From Arcobacter nitrofigilis DSM 7299 (GTDB taxonomy: Bacteria; Campylobacterota; Campylobacteria; Campylobacterales; Arcobacteraceae), in NCBI RefSeq assembly GCF_000092245.1, contig NC_014166.1, forward strand, positions 1,054,001-1,118,000: a stretch of 64,000 nucleotides of DNA, written 5' to 3'. The translations under genes were made by a program, and so were the position numbers. Positions 8,452 through 17,806 of the stretch are shown here, piece by piece. A model generated the notes under the pieces. The model did no database searches. It saw only the letters and a list, made by a program, of their open reading frames with translations, and was not told the origin of the DNA. Position 1 is the first letter of the stretch, and each line of letters begins with the position of its first letter.

Positions 8452-9282
8452 ATGAATAAAGAAGACTATTTTATAAAACAATTTAAAAATACTCATAAAA
8501 ATATTATTGGTGATGATGGAGCTGTTGTAGGCTCACATGTATATAGTATGGATGCTTTTTTTGAAAATGTGCACTTTAAACGAGAGTGGATGAGTTTAAA
8601 AGAAATTGCTAGAAAAGCAATGATTGTAAATATCTCTGATGCCATAGTTATGAATGCTATTCCAAAATATGCACTTATTAGTATAGCTATTCCTAAAGAT
8701 TTTTCTAAAGATGATTTAGATGAATTAGCAAAGGGTTTTAAAAGTATTGCCAAAAAATTTGGAATTAAAATAATTGGTGGTGATACAATTTCAAATATCA
8801 AACTTGATATCTCTATAACAATTATTTCAAAAACAAAAAAACCGATATTTAGAAAAGGTTTAAAAAAAGATGATTTTCTTTGCTTTACAGGGGAGTTAGG
8901 AACTTGTAAAAAAGATTTAGAATCTTTATTGCAAGGAAAAGAAGTCTCTAAAAAATCTAAGTTCATAAAACCGAAACTGAAACCTGAGTTTTTTTATGAA
9001 ATCTCTCCTTATGTTAATTGTGCCCTTGATATTTCTGATGGGTTGTTTTTTGAACTTGAAAGATTGTCAGAAACAAACAATTTAGGATTTGAATTTTTTG
9101 ATAAGATTAGTAAAGATATAGGATGTTCAGGAGAAGAGTATGAGATATTGTTCTCTTTTTCTCAAAAAAATAGAGATGTCATCTCTAAAATAGCAAAAAA
9201 ACATGAAGTAAAATTAAACATCTTTGCAAAAGCAGTTGATGGAACATATAAAGGTGATTGTAAAAATCATCATTTTAATTAA
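8452..9282 (+). CDS. thiL: Thiamine-monophosphate kinase
   Basis: ThiL phosphorylates thiamine monophosphate to the active cofactor thiamine diphosphate. The 276-residue protein shows IGDDGAVV (17-24), the metal-binding SMDAFFENVHF (normally a TD-x-x-x-x-xHF motif), the NISDAIVMNA and GGDTIS motifs, and LDISDGL near the C-terminal third. It is shorter than the E. coli enzyme, as in other Campylobacterota. An extended -10 (TATGCTAAAAT, 8434-8444) ends only 7 bases before the ATG and no Shine-Dalgarno is visible, so the message may be leaderless. Confidence 0.88.
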   Translation: MNKEDYFIKQFKNTHKNIIGDDGAVVGSHVYSMDAFFENVHFKREWMSLKEIARKAMIVNISDAIVMNAIPKYALISIAIPKDFSKDDLDELAKGFKSIAKKFGIKIIGGDTISNIKLDISITIISKTKKPIFRKGLKKDDFLCFTGELGTCKKDLESLLQGKEVSKKSKFIKPKLKPEFFYEISPYVNCALDISDGLFFELERLSETNNLGFEFFDKISKDIGCSGEEYEILFSFSQKNRDVISKIAKKHEVKLNIFAKAVDGTYKGDCKNHHFN

Positions 9283-9291
9283 GGGAAAATA

Positions 9292-10380
9292 TTGGAAGAA
9301 AACACAAACTTAAACAAACACAATTTACAATACTATTTAAATCACTCAAAAATAGATGTATTATTTAAACAAAATAAAGACGATTTCGTAGTTACAGAAA
9401 TACCTTTATATGACTTTACAGGTGAGGGTGAACATATAGTTGTTAAACTAAGAAAAAAAGATTTATCTACTTGGGATGCTTTACAAATTATTGCAGATAG
9501 TATTGGATGTAAATTAAGAGATATAGGATATGCAGGATTAAAAGATAAAAATGCAATGACTATACAACATATATCTATCCCTAAACAATTTGAAGAGAAA
9601 ATAAATAGCTTTACCCATGAAAATATTAAGTTTTTAGAAACTATTAATCATAATAATAAAATCAGAATAGGTCATCTAAAAGGTAATAAGTTTTTTATTA
9701 GGTTAAAAAGAGTTAGTGTAATGGATGCCAAAAAGATAGAACAAGCTTTAGGTAAAATTGCTACCTATGGTATTCCAAATTATTTTGGTGTTCAAAGATT
9801 TGGTGCATATGGTGATAACCATGAAAAAGGTCAACAAATAGTTGAGGGTACACTAAAAGAGAAAAGAAGAAATTTAAAACAGATGTATTTAAATGCTTAT
9901 CAAAGTTTTTTATTTAATTCTTGGCTTTCAAAAAGAGTTGAAATCTCAAAATTAATTGATGCCTTTGAACCAAAAGAGATTTGTGAAAAAGTTGGACTTC
10001 ATCAAGATATAGTAAAACAACTGAAAGCTCAAGTTCATCCTTTTAAAATGCTTCCTGGTGAACTTATGAGTCATTATCCTTTTGGAAAAATATTTATAGC
10101 TGAAGAGTTAGAAGTTGAAAGTGAGAAATTTTATAAAAAAGATAGAGTTCCTACTGGATTATTGCCAGGTAAAAGAGTGAAAATAAGTGAAGGTTTAGCC
10201 CAAGAATTTGAAAAAGAGTTTGACAAAAAAACATTTGAAGATGGAGCTAGAAGATTTGCTTGGGTTTTCCCAGATGAAATAGAATCTAACTACAAAGAAG
10301 ATAAAAATTGGTTTGAACTTTCTTTTACATTACCAAAAGGTTCATATGCCACACAAGTTATTTCTGAAATAATACATTAA
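9292..10380 (+). CDS. truD: tRNA pseudouridine(13) synthase TruD
   Basis: TruD makes pseudouridine at position 13 of tRNA-Glu. The N-terminal half carries KQNKDDFVVTEIP and the catalytic-Asp motif GYAGLKDKNAMT; the central NYFGVQRFG and the C-terminal LPGKRV and FTLPKGSYAT motifs are also family hallmarks. 362 residues. TTG start at 9292 is preceded by AAGGGAAAA. It is spaced 9 bases after thiL, suggesting co-transcription. Confidence 0.94.
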   Translation: MEENTNLNKHNLQYYLNHSKIDVLFKQNKDDFVVTEIPLYDFTGEGEHIVVKLRKKDLSTWDALQIIADSIGCKLRDIGYAGLKDKNAMTIQHISIPKQFEEKINSFTHENIKFLETINHNNKIRIGHLKGNKFFIRLKRVSVMDAKKIEQALGKIATYGIPNYFGVQRFGAYGDNHEKGQQIVEGTLKEKRRNLKQMYLNAYQSFLFNSWLSKRVEISKLIDAFEPKEICEKVGLHQDIVKQLKAQVHPFKMLPGELMSHYPFGKIFIAEELEVESEKFYKKDRVPTGLLPGKRVKISEGLAQEFEKEFDKKTFEDGARRFAWVFPDEIESNYKEDKNWFELSFTLPKGSYATQVISEIIH

Positions 10381-10470
10381 TAAATTATTAATAATAAATT
10401 ATATTTTTAAGCTTAGCTTTGATAAACTTTAAGTTAAATAAAAGTTAATGCTTTAAATAAAAGGTTTATC

Positions 10471-10806
10471 ATGAATTATGAAGAGGTAGTTGTCGAATTA
10501 GACCATGTTATAAAAAGTTCTGAGAAGGTAGCTGTATCGGTTTTTGATAAACTTGAATTAGCTTTATCATATACAAAAGAAAAAGAATCATGTGATTTAA
10601 TTATGGAAGTTATGAATACAATTCAAGAAGAAGATATCTTCAGACAAAAACTTGAAAGAGTTGTAAATTGTATTTGTGAAGCTCAAGGTTTAGATTGCTC
10701 AAGATTTAACATAGCACCAACTGCAAAACATATTTCAGGTGATAGTTATGAGGATGAGATATCTCAAGAAGACATCGATAAAATGTTTGCGAAAATCAAT
10801 AAATAG
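10471..10806 (+). CDS. Small CheZ-like chemotaxis protein (putative)
   Basis: A 111-residue, mostly helical, acidic protein. Residues 52-64 read QEEDIFRQKLERV, in which Asp55 and Gln59 reproduce the D-x-x-x-Q catalytic pair of CheZ CheY-P phosphatases. The C-terminus (97-109, ISQEDIDKMFAKI) resembles the CheY-P-binding peptides of FliM and CheZ (SQ-(D/E)-(D/E)-ID-x-L). It is much shorter than E. coli CheZ, lacking most of the long hairpin. It faces a chemoreceptor gene across a shared terminator. Seen: both motifs and the context. Inferred: CheY-P phosphatase or CheY sink. Another chemotaxis adaptor is possible. Confidence 0.5.
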   Translation: MNYEEVVVELDHVIKSSEKVAVSVFDKLELALSYTKEKESCDLIMEVMNTIQEEDIFRQKLERVVNCICEAQGLDCSRFNIAPTAKHISGDSYEDEISQEDIDKMFAKINK

Positions 10807-10829
10807 AAAGTTGAAACTTTCTATTTATT
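10798..10829. terminator. Bidirectional intrinsic terminator
   Basis: A perfect inverted repeat (10798-10812 with 10815-10829) includes the stop codon of the CheZ-like gene and the end of the convergent chemoreceptor gene. The T-rich arms serve both directions. Confidence 0.75.
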
Positions 10830-13007
10830 ACATACCTCTTTTTTAAGAGTATTTAAGGTTCCAAATATTCTTAAAGATTCAATTTCAACTTCTTTTGCTT
10901 TTTCATTTAAGATATTATTTGGTTCATTATTGGCATTTGCATCAGTTAATGCTTGTATTTTTTTTGCCAATGAATTATTTAAATTTTTAAGCTCTTCAAG
11001 TGAAGTAGATGCTTCAATATTGTAAGTTGTTTCAAAATTACTAATAAAGTTAGATAAAACTTCTGAAGGTGTTGCACTCCATTTAGTTTTTTCACCCAAT
11101 CTAGAATAAGCAATGTCTTTAAGTTCAAGAACATTTACTTTTACATTTGCTGCATCATAAACCAAGTCTACATTACACACTTGTTCTCTAGCATCTTGGA
11201 TGAAACTAGCTCTTGAAGCAGCTGTTACAAGAGAGTTTGACATATTGGCAATAAGATTTGACATATTTGAAATATCTTCTGCTACTCCTGCATTTTGTTG
11301 TGTAACTTGATCCAATGTTGTAACAGCATCATTGATTTGTCTTATACCACCTTCTTGTTCTTTAGCTGCATTTGAAACATTATCAATCATTACTATTGTA
11401 TCTGTAACATTTTGATTTAATTCATTATATCCTTCAATCATTTTATTTGAAATATCTTGTCCACCTTTTGCTTTCATCGAAGCAGCTTCAACTATATCTT
11501 TTATCTCTTTAGCAGCTTCTGCACTTCTTGATGCTAGGTTTCTCACTTCTGCAGCAACCACAGCAAAGCCTTTTCCAGCTTCCCCAGCAGTTGCAGCTTC
11601 TACAGCAGCATTAAGTGAAAGAATATTTGTTTGGAATGCAATTTGATCAATGATTTCAATTGCATCATTTATTGAGCTAACTTGTTTATTGATATCTTCC
11701 ATTGAATGAGCAGTTTGATTTGCCAAGTCTTGCCCATTTTTAGCAGAAACAGTAAGTTCTTGAGATAACTGTTTCATTTTGAAAGCGGCTTCATTTGTCC
11801 CTTTTATATTAGAAGTTATTTGTTCTAATGCAGCAGCTGTCTCTTCTAAAGATGCAGCTTGTTTATTTGATGATTTAGATAAATTACTTGCAGCATCTGA
11901 TAATGTTTGAGTATTTTCATTTAGTGAATCCCCAGTGTTCATAATCATTGCTAAAATTTCAGAGGTATTATGTCCTACAAGTTTTATTCCAGCTGTAAGT
12001 GAACCTAAATCTCCATAAATACCTTTATCATCAATTTGTGCATCAAATTTTGATTCTGAATATTGTTTTAATGTAGCATTTATTTTTTCTAAAGTAGCTC
12101 TAGTACCACTAATCATCGTGTTAAGTTTATTTTTTAAATCTTCAACATGAGGATTTGATGCTTTTGAATTTACATTATAAACAAAGAATCCATTACCTGT
12201 TTTTTCTAATACATCATTAGCTTCCTCAATAACTTTTGCATCAAGAGCAAGTCCTGCATTTACCTTATCCATATATGAGTTAAATAAATCGGCAACTTCA
12301 GAAATTTCATCTTTTGATTGAACACTTAATCTTATATTTGTATCATTTGATTCAATTAAGTTTGTAAAACCTGATTTTAAAGACTCAATAGGATTTGTAG
12401 CCCTTTTAACTAAAAAGAAAATTAGTGCAATAGTCAAGACACTAAGTATAAGTGAAGTAGTAGAAATACTTAGGACTAAATCAACTAACTCTCTATCTGA
12501 GTCTTGTAATGAAAAAGTTAAGTCCATTACACCAATTACATCACCAATTTGTTGATTAGCATGACACATAAGACAGTCTTTTTCTGCAATCATAGGTTTA
12601 ATCATTCTAATTTCATGATTACCATTATCTGTTGATTCAAGAAGTTGTGACTTTTTGCTTGCAAAAGATTCTAATATACTTGGATCATCTGTATATTTTG
12701 TACCTTGTGCATACATTTCAATTAAGGGCTTACTTTTGGCAACTGTCAAGTTTTTAACACCCTTTATAGTTGCTGCAGCTTTTTCTGCTTTCTGGATAGT
12801 TGCAACGTCACCTGTTGACATTGCATTTCTTAGACTTTGAAACATAGCTGTATTTAACATTGTTAAGTATTCTTTTGTGGTATTTAAAGAATCTCTTTTT
12901 ACTTCTGTTGTAGTAAAGTATATTACTGCTGTACTACTGATTGCCATTAAAATAATTAATGCAAATATTATTTTATTACTTATTTTTTTCGAGATGAATC
13001 CGAACAT
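10821..13007 (-). CDS. Methyl-accepting chemotaxis protein with periplasmic CxxCH haem motif
   Basis: A 728-residue chemoreceptor: membrane helix 1 (about 13-32), periplasmic sensor (35-170), helix 2 (about 172-195), HAMP, and a cytoplasmic signalling domain with the conserved tip [20 protein letters not shown]. The sensor ends with CLMCH (145-149), a c-type haem attachment site, followed by [10 protein letters not shown] as in PAS-like Tll0287/DUF3365 sensors. Covalent haem suggests redox, oxygen or NO sensing. The C-terminal 90 residues after the methylation helices form an extra helical region that I do not recognise, and there is no C-terminal WxxF tether. It is convergent with the CheZ-like gene. 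Confidence 0.92.
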   Translation of the reverse strand: MFGFISKKISNKIIFALIILMAISSTAVIYFTTTEVKRDSLNTTKEYLTMLNTAMFQSLRNAMSTGDVATIQKAEKAAATIKGVKNLTVAKSKPLIEMYAQGTKYTDDPSILESFASKKSQLLESTDNGNHEIRMIKPMIAEKDCLMCHANQQIGDVIGVMDLTFSLQDSDRELVDLVLSISTTSLILSVLTIALIFFLVKRATNPIESLKSGFTNLIESNDTNIRLSVQSKDEISEVADLFNSYMDKVNAGLALDAKVIEEANDVLEKTGNGFFVYNVNSKASNPHVEDLKNKLNTMISGTRATLEKINATLKQYSESKFDAQIDDKGIYGDLGSLTAGIKLVGHNTSEILAMIMNTGDSLNENTQTLSDAASNLSKSSNKQAASLEETAAALEQITSNIKGTNEAAFKMKQLSQELTVSAKNGQDLANQTAHSMEDINKQVSSINDAIEIIDQIAFQTNILSLNAAVEAATAGEAGKGFAVVAAEVRNLASRSAEAAKEIKDIVEAASMKAKGGQDISNKMIEGYNELNQNVTDTIVMIDNVSNAAKEQEGGIRQINDAVTTLDQVTQQNAGVAEDISNMSNLIANMSNSLVTAASRASFIQDAREQVCNVDLVYDAANVKVNVLELKDIAYSRLGEKTKWSATPSEVLSNFISNFETTYNIEASTSLEELKNLNNSLAKKIQALTDANANNEPNNILNEKAKEVEIESLRIFGTLNTLKKEVCNK

Positions 13008-13092
13008 TTATTTACCTTAATCTTTAAGTTGCAATAGTATATAATTAAATCTATTTATAAACAATAAAAACTTAAAGAGATTTGATAAAATA

Positions 13093-13653
13093 ATGATAGT
13101 TGGAATAAACGGAAAAATAATAAGAAAAGAACCGACTCTATTACATATTGATGTTAATGGACTAGTTTACGAAGTCTTTGTATCTGTTAATTGTAGTTCT
13201 AAAATAATAGAAAATAATGTTTCATTGCATACTACATACATAATAAGAGAAGACTCTCAGGCTTTGTATGGCTTTATCGATGTAAATGAAAAAAAACTTT
13301 TTGATACAGTGATAAAAATAAATGGTGTAGGACCTAAAGTAGCCCTTGCTATTTGTTCAACCTTTACTCCAAGTTCTTTTTCTCAAATAGTAAGTTCAAA
13401 TGATATCTCAATGTTAAAAAGAGTTCCAGGCATTGGTCCAAAAGGTGCTAGTAGAATTTTGGTTGAATTATCTGGATTTGTTATTGATGGAAATAGTGAT
13501 GAAGATTCAGTTGGAACAAATATGATGGAAGCATCTATGGCATTGGAATCATTAGGATTCAAAAAAGATGTTATAAGTAAAGCATTAAAAAGCTGTAGTG
13601 CTACAAATACAAGTGACTTGGTAAGAGAAGCACTTAAAAAATTACAAAAATAG
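13093..13653 (+). CDS. ruvA: Holliday junction DNA helicase subunit RuvA
   Basis: RuvA binds Holliday junctions and loads the RuvB motor. 186 residues with N-terminal OB fold ([14 protein letters not shown]), two helix-hairpin-helix motifs ([14 protein letters not shown] and [16 protein letters not shown]), an acidic linker and the C-terminal RuvB-binding UBA-like domain ([17 protein letters not shown]). ruvB and ruvC are not adjacent. Twenty bases separate it from ddl. Confidence 0.96.
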   Translation: MIVGINGKIIRKEPTLLHIDVNGLVYEVFVSVNCSSKIIENNVSLHTTYIIREDSQALYGFIDVNEKKLFDTVIKINGVGPKVALAICSTFTPSSFSQIVSSNDISMLKRVPGIGPKGASRILVELSGFVIDGNSDEDSVGTNMMEASMALESLGFKKDVISKALKSCSATNTSDLVREALKKLQK

Positions 13654-13672
13654 ATTTAAAGGTTAGATAAGA

Positions 13673-14707
13673 ATGAAGATTGCTATAGTTTTTGGTGGAA
13701 GTAGTTATGAACATGAGATTTCAATAGTATCTGCTATTGCGATGAAAGATGTGATAAAAAGTGAATTAGAGTATATATTTTTAGATGAGAACAGAGAATT
13801 TTATCATATTCCTACTAAAACAATAAAGTCAAAACTTTTTAGTACTGGTGAGTATAAAAAGTGTGATAAATTAAATATCAAAAAAGGTGGCTTTTCAAAA
13901 AAAGCTATGTTTGGAGAAAAAAATGTTGAGTTTGATATTGTCTTAAATTTAATCCATGGTGGTGATGGTGAAGATGGGACAGTTGCCTCTCTTTTTGAAT
14001 TTTTTGATATAAAATATATAGGTCCAAGAGTTGGAGCTTGTAGTGTAAGTTTCAATAAGTTTTTGACAAAAGGGTATGCTTCATCTTTAGGTATTAAGAC
14101 GATACCTTATAAATACTTTACAAAATTTGATGAAATAAGTGTAGATGAATTTCCAGTAATTGTAAAACCAGTTACTTTAGGAAGTTCGATTGGGGTTAGT
14201 ATTGTAAAAACAAAAGAAGAGTTAAGTTATGCACTTGATGTTGCTTTTGAGTTTGATAATGCAGTTTTAATAGAGACTTTTGTGCCAAATATAAAAGAGT
14301 ACAATCTTGCAGGTTATAAAATAGGAAATGAAATCAAATATTCAATAATAGAAGAGCCACAAAAAGCTGACTTTTTAGATTTTGATAAAAAGTATCTTGA
14401 TTTTGCAAGAACTGAGAGAGTAAGTGTTGCTAATATTAGTGATGAGTTAAAAGAGAAGTTAAAAAAAGCTTTTGCAACTATTTATAATACAACTTTTAAT
14501 GATGCGATGATTAGATGTGATTTTTTTGTAATAGATGATGAAGTATATTTAAATGAGATTAACCCAATCCCTGGTTCTATGGCAAACTATCTGTTTGAAG
14601 ATTTTGATGCAAGTATAAAAGAGCTATCAAAATCATTAAGACTAAAAGATAAAATCAAAATCTCATATGATTATGTAAACAAAATCCAAGCGGCTAAGGG
14701 TAAATAA
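13673..14707 (+). CDS. ddl: D-alanine--D-alanine ligase
   Basis: ATP-grasp ligase that makes D-Ala-D-Ala for peptidoglycan. 344 residues: FGGSSYEHEISIVSA at the N-terminus, LIHGGDGEDGTVAS, the KPVTLGSSIGVS glycine-rich loop, and metal-binding NEINPIPGSM near the C-terminus. It is followed by a hydrolase and a Mur ligase on the same strand; MurF uses D-Ala-D-Ala, so this is a cell-wall group. Confidence 0.95.
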   Translation: MKIAIVFGGSSYEHEISIVSAIAMKDVIKSELEYIFLDENREFYHIPTKTIKSKLFSTGEYKKCDKLNIKKGGFSKKAMFGEKNVEFDIVLNLIHGGDGEDGTVASLFEFFDIKYIGPRVGACSVSFNKFLTKGYASSLGIKTIPYKYFTKFDEISVDEFPVIVKPVTLGSSIGVSIVKTKEELSYALDVAFEFDNAVLIETFVPNIKEYNLAGYKIGNEIKYSIIEEPQKADFLDFDKKYLDFARTERVSVANISDELKEKLKKAFATIYNTTFNDAMIRCDFFVIDDEVYLNEINPIPGSMANYLFEDFDASIKELSKSLRLKDKIKISYDYVNKIQAAKGK

Positions 14708-14710
14708 ACC

Positions 14711-15430
14711 TTGGCTTTAAAATCAATCCAATACGATAATAAAACTTTTGATATCTCATATGAAATAATAAATCAATCTTCAAAAAAAGATATTATTATT
14801 CTTCATGGTTGGGGTTCAAATAAAGATATCATGAGTAAAAACTTCAAAAGCTATTTGCCAAGCTTTAGACAAATATATGTTGACCTACCAGGTTTTGGAA
14901 AAAGTCCTACGCAATATGTACTTACAACAGATGATTATACAAATATTATGGAGATATTTTTAAAATCTATTTCTGCTTCAAAAGATACAATTTTGGGACA
15001 CTCATATGGTGGAAAAGTTGCCACAAAATTGAATCCCAAAAATCTTATACTTCTAAGTAGTGCTGGAATAGTAGAAGAAAAATCAGCAAAAGTAAAAAGA
15101 AAAATCAAAATGGCTAAGTTATTTAAAGCCTTAGGATTAGGTGGTATTACTAAGATTTTTAGAAGTAAAGATGTGGATAATATGAGTGAAAATATGTATG
15201 AGACTTTTAAAAATGTATTAAATGAAGATTTTACAGAAGTGTTTAAAAACTTTTCTGGAAAAGCATATATATTTTGGGGTGAAAGTGATACTGCTGTTTC
15301 TCTAGAATCTGGTAAAAAAATAGCAAGACTTATAAAAAACAGTGAATTTAAATCATATGAAGGGACTCATTTTTTCTTTGTTGAACATGCAAAAGATATA
15401 AGTGAGAGAGTAGAAAATGGAATACTTTAA
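14711..15430 (+). CDS. Alpha/beta hydrolase
   Basis: A 239-residue cytoplasmic alpha/beta-hydrolase. Visible features are the HGWGSN oxyanion segment, the nucleophile elbow GHSYGG, an acidic residue in WGESDTAVS and the C-terminal catalytic histidine in GTHFFFVEH. TTG start at 14711, three bases after the ddl stop. Its 3' end overlaps the Mur ligase gene by 14 bases, so it belongs to the ddl-murF unit, an arrangement that suggests a cell-envelope substrate, but none can be assigned. Confidence 0.85.
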   Translation: MALKSIQYDNKTFDISYEIINQSSKKDIIILHGWGSNKDIMSKNFKSYLPSFRQIYVDLPGFGKSPTQYVLTTDDYTNIMEIFLKSISASKDTILGHSYGGKVATKLNPKNLILLSSAGIVEEKSAKVKRKIKMAKLFKALGLGGITKIFRSKDVDNMSENMYETFKNVLNEDFTEVFKNFSGKAYIFWGESDTAVSLESGKKIARLIKNSEFKSYEGTHFFFVEHAKDISERVENGIL

Positions 15431-16853
15431 TATATTTACACATTTAGTTTTAGTTATGTCACTTGGTTGGTATTTGATTACCAATTTACAATGGTATAGC
15501 TATAAGTTAGAAAGAGTTGTTTTTAAGCATCACAAACTACATTGGCATATTATATATTTTGTGACACCTTTTGTAATGTATTATTTATTGCCATCCTTAT
15601 ACTTTTTGGTTTATTTTTATGCTTTATATTTGCCATTATTGATTTTATGGAATATGAAACTTGATAAACCTTTGGTTTTAACTTCACGGGTTCAAAGATT
15701 TTTAGCGATACTTTTATTTGTAACATTTAGTATAAGTCTTTTATGTTTTGTAAGTGAAAATTGTAAATCTGCTGGTATTTTTATCCCACTATTTATAGCT
15801 TATTTGGTCTCTTTTTCATTGGAAAGAATATTTTTTATCTCTTTTAAACATAGAGCCAAAAAAAGACTTCAAAGTATAAAAGATTTAAAAATCATTGCAA
15901 TTACTGCGTCATATGGAAAAACATCTATAAAAAACTATTTATATCAAATCCTTAAATCAAAGTTCAATGCCTATAAAACTCCAAGAAGTGTAAATACCCT
16001 AGCAGGACTTGTATTAGATGTAAATAGAGACTTACCAGAAAATACGCAGATATATATAGCCGAAGCAGGGGCTAGAATGCAAGGTGATATAGAAGAGATA
16101 TCAAACTTCTTGCATCAAGATTATGCAATCTTAGGTCAAGTAGGGGAGCAACATATAGAGTATTTCAAAACTTTGGATAATATTATTCACACTAAAATGG
16201 AAATTTTAAAATCTCCAAAGATGATAAAAGCTTTTGTACATGAATCTGTACCAATTTTGGATTATGAAAAAATAGAAAAATTTCCAAATGATTTAAACAT
16301 AACAAAAAGTAATTTAGATGGAATCTGGTTTGATGTAAATATTGATGAAAAACAAGAACATTTTTACGCACCAATACTTGGAAGTTTCAACGCAGTAAAT
16401 TTAACAGCTTGTATTCTTATGGCAAAAGAGTTAGGTATGAGTATAGATCAAATAAAAATAGCCCTAGATAAAATCAAGCCAGTAGAACACAGACTTCAAA
16501 AGATAGAAGCAGGTGGAAAAGTAATCATTGATGATAGTTTTAATGGAAATTTTGAGGGTATGCTTGAAGCTGTAAATTTATGTAGTGAATATAAAGGAAG
16601 AAAAGTAATCATAACTCCAGGTCTTGTAGAATCAACAGATGAGACAAATATACTTTTAGCAAAAGAGATAAATAAACACTTCGATTTTGTTATTTTAACT
16701 GGTTCATTAAATACTCATCTTTTTAGTGATAATATTGATAAAAATAAACAGTTTATCTTAAAAGATAAATCAAAAATGGAAGAGACTTTAATAGAAAAAA
16801 CAAGAGCAGGGGATTTAATCCTTTTTGCAAACGACGCTCCTAATTTTATTTAA
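15417..16853 (+). CDS. murF: Mur ligase, probable UDP-MurNAc-tripeptide D-Ala-D-Ala ligase (MurF)
   Basis: The N-terminal 150 residues contain several hydrophobic membrane segments instead of the standard MurF uridine-binding domain. From residue 160 a Mur-ligase core follows: P-loop ITASYGKTSIKNYL, the YIAEAGARMQGDI strand, the MEIL-x-SPK region, NAVNLTACILMAKELG, VEHRLQKIEAGGKVIIDDSFNGN and an ITPGLVE C-terminal domain. The position after ddl and the DDSFNGNFEGM motif favour MurF. A membrane-anchored form is known in other Campylobacterota. Confidence 0.88.
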   Translation: MEYFNIFTHLVLVMSLGWYLITNLQWYSYKLERVVFKHHKLHWHIIYFVTPFVMYYLLPSLYFLVYFYALYLPLLILWNMKLDKPLVLTSRVQRFLAILLFVTFSISLLCFVSENCKSAGIFIPLFIAYLVSFSLERIFFISFKHRAKKRLQSIKDLKIIAITASYGKTSIKNYLYQILKSKFNAYKTPRSVNTLAGLVLDVNRDLPENTQIYIAEAGARMQGDIEEISNFLHQDYAILGQVGEQHIEYFKTLDNIIHTKMEILKSPKMIKAFVHESVPILDYEKIEKFPNDLNITKSNLDGIWFDVNIDEKQEHFYAPILGSFNAVNLTACILMAKELGMSIDQIKIALDKIKPVEHRLQKIEAGGKVIIDDSFNGNFEGMLEAVNLCSEYKGRKVIITPGLVESTDETNILLAKEINKHFDFVILTGSLNTHLFSDNIDKNKQFILKDKSKMEETLIEKTRAGDLILFANDAPNFI

Positions 16854-16874
16854 GCTTTTAGCTTAAATAAAATT
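16842..16874. terminator. Hairpin at the end of the Mur ligase gene
   Basis: A perfect 14-bp stem (16842-16855 with 16861-16874) and loop TTTTA span the stop codon. No T run follows on the plus strand, so it could be a terminator or an RNA end-protection hairpin. It directly abuts the left repeat of the four-helix-bundle element. Confidence 0.55.
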
Positions 16875-16877
16875 AAG

Positions 16878-17275
16878 TGAAAAATGAAAAGTGAAAAATG
16901 AAAAATGTTTTAAAAAATAAATCTTATCAATTTGCTATTCGAATTGTAAAATTAACTAAATATTTACAAGAAGATAAAAAAGAATTTATTTTATCTAAAC
17001 AAATTCTTAGAAGTGGTACTGCAATTGGTGCTTTAATTTCTGAATCTGAATTTGCTCAATCCAAACCTGATTTTATATCAAAACTACACATTGCTTTGAA
17101 AGAAGCAAACGAAACTAATTATTGGATAGCTTTGTTAAGGGATAGTGAATATATTAATGATAAAATGCATAAAAGTATTGAGCCTGAGATTAAGGAATTG
17201 ATAAGTCTTTTAGTAAGTAGTATAAAAACTTCAAAGGAAAATAATGCAAAATAATTTTTCACTTTTCATTTTTCA
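16878..17275 (+). mobile_element. Four-helix-bundle gene bounded by 22-bp inverted repeats
   Basis: Bases 16878-16899 and 17254-17275 are perfect inverted copies of a 22-base sequence built from TGAAAAA and TGAAAAG units; further units extend the right end to 17290. The only content is the four-helix-bundle gene, whose ATG lies inside the left repeat and whose stop codon touches the right one. The unit sits between the Mur ligase and HIT genes. A small cassette-like mobile unit is inferred; no transposase is present. Confidence 0.55.
16898..17254 (+). CDS. Four helix bundle protein (23S rRNA IVP family)
   Basis: A 118-residue protein of the four-helix-bundle/S23 family first known from intervening sequences in 23S rRNA genes. 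The signature LSKQILRSGTAIGALISESEFAQSKPDFISKLHIALKEANETNYWI covers residues 33-75 in part, including the SGTAIGA and KEANETNYW motifs. Four amphipathic helices fill the length. It starts within a repeat of GAAAAATG units. The molecular role is not known; nucleic-acid or protein interaction has been suggested from structure only. Confidence 0.85.
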   Translation: MKNVLKNKSYQFAIRIVKLTKYLQEDKKEFILSKQILRSGTAIGALISESEFAQSKPDFISKLHIALKEANETNYWIALLRDSEYINDKMHKSIEPEIKELISLLVSSIKTSKENNAK

Positions 17276-17305
17276 TTTTTCATTTTTTTTCCAAAGGAAA
17301 ATATA

Positions 17306-17797
17306 ATGGAAAGAATTTATGCACCTTGGCGATTTGAGTATGTAACAGAAGATAAGATAAAGGGGTGTGTATTTTGTCACATTTATGAAAATCCAAATGA
17401 TGATGAAAAACTAGGTGTTGTTTTTAGAGATAAAAACTGCTATGTGGTTATGAACAAATACCCATACACTCCGGGTCATATGATGGTAATCCCAAACTTT
17501 CATACAGAAAATATAGAGGATTTAGATGATGAAGTATGGATTGAGATGTCTTTACGTGTTAAGCAAGCTACAAAGATGTTAAAAGAGGTTTTAAATGCCG
17601 AGGGTATAAATATTGGTATGAATCTTAGTAAAGCTGCTGGTGCTGGTATAGCAGAGCATGTTCATTATCATCTTGTTCCAAGATGGGGAGGGGATACTAA
17701 TTTTATCACTACTATAGGAGATACTAGAGTTTATCCTGTTGATTTTGGGAAGATTTATAAGAAACTTTGTGAGAATGCTTTGGAGTATTTTGTATAA
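17306..17797 (+). CDS. HIT-family nucleotide hydrolase/transferase
   Basis: Histidine-triad protein, 163 residues, with the catalytic His118-Val-His120-Tyr-His122 triad in AEHVHYHLVPRW and the N-terminal Zn-type CVFCHIYENP segment. The family acts on nucleoside phosphates joined to other groups (for example Ap4A-type or aminoacyl-AMP). Ribosome site AAAGGAAAA. It follows the four-helix-bundle cassette and probably formed a unit with the Mur ligase before that insertion. Confidence 0.9.
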   Translation: MERIYAPWRFEYVTEDKIKGCVFCHIYENPNDDEKLGVVFRDKNCYVVMNKYPYTPGHMMVIPNFHTENIEDLDDEVWIEMSLRVKQATKMLKEVLNAEGINIGMNLSKAAGAGIAEHVHYHLVPRWGGDTNFITTIGDTRVYPVDFGKIYKKLCENALEYFV

Positions 17798-17806
17798 AGT
17801 TAAATA

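Noticed and set aside
16878-17290. GAAAAATG/GTGAAAAA arrays as simple low-complexity sequence
   Set aside because: They form an exact 22-bp inverted pair framing one gene, so cassette ends are the better reading.
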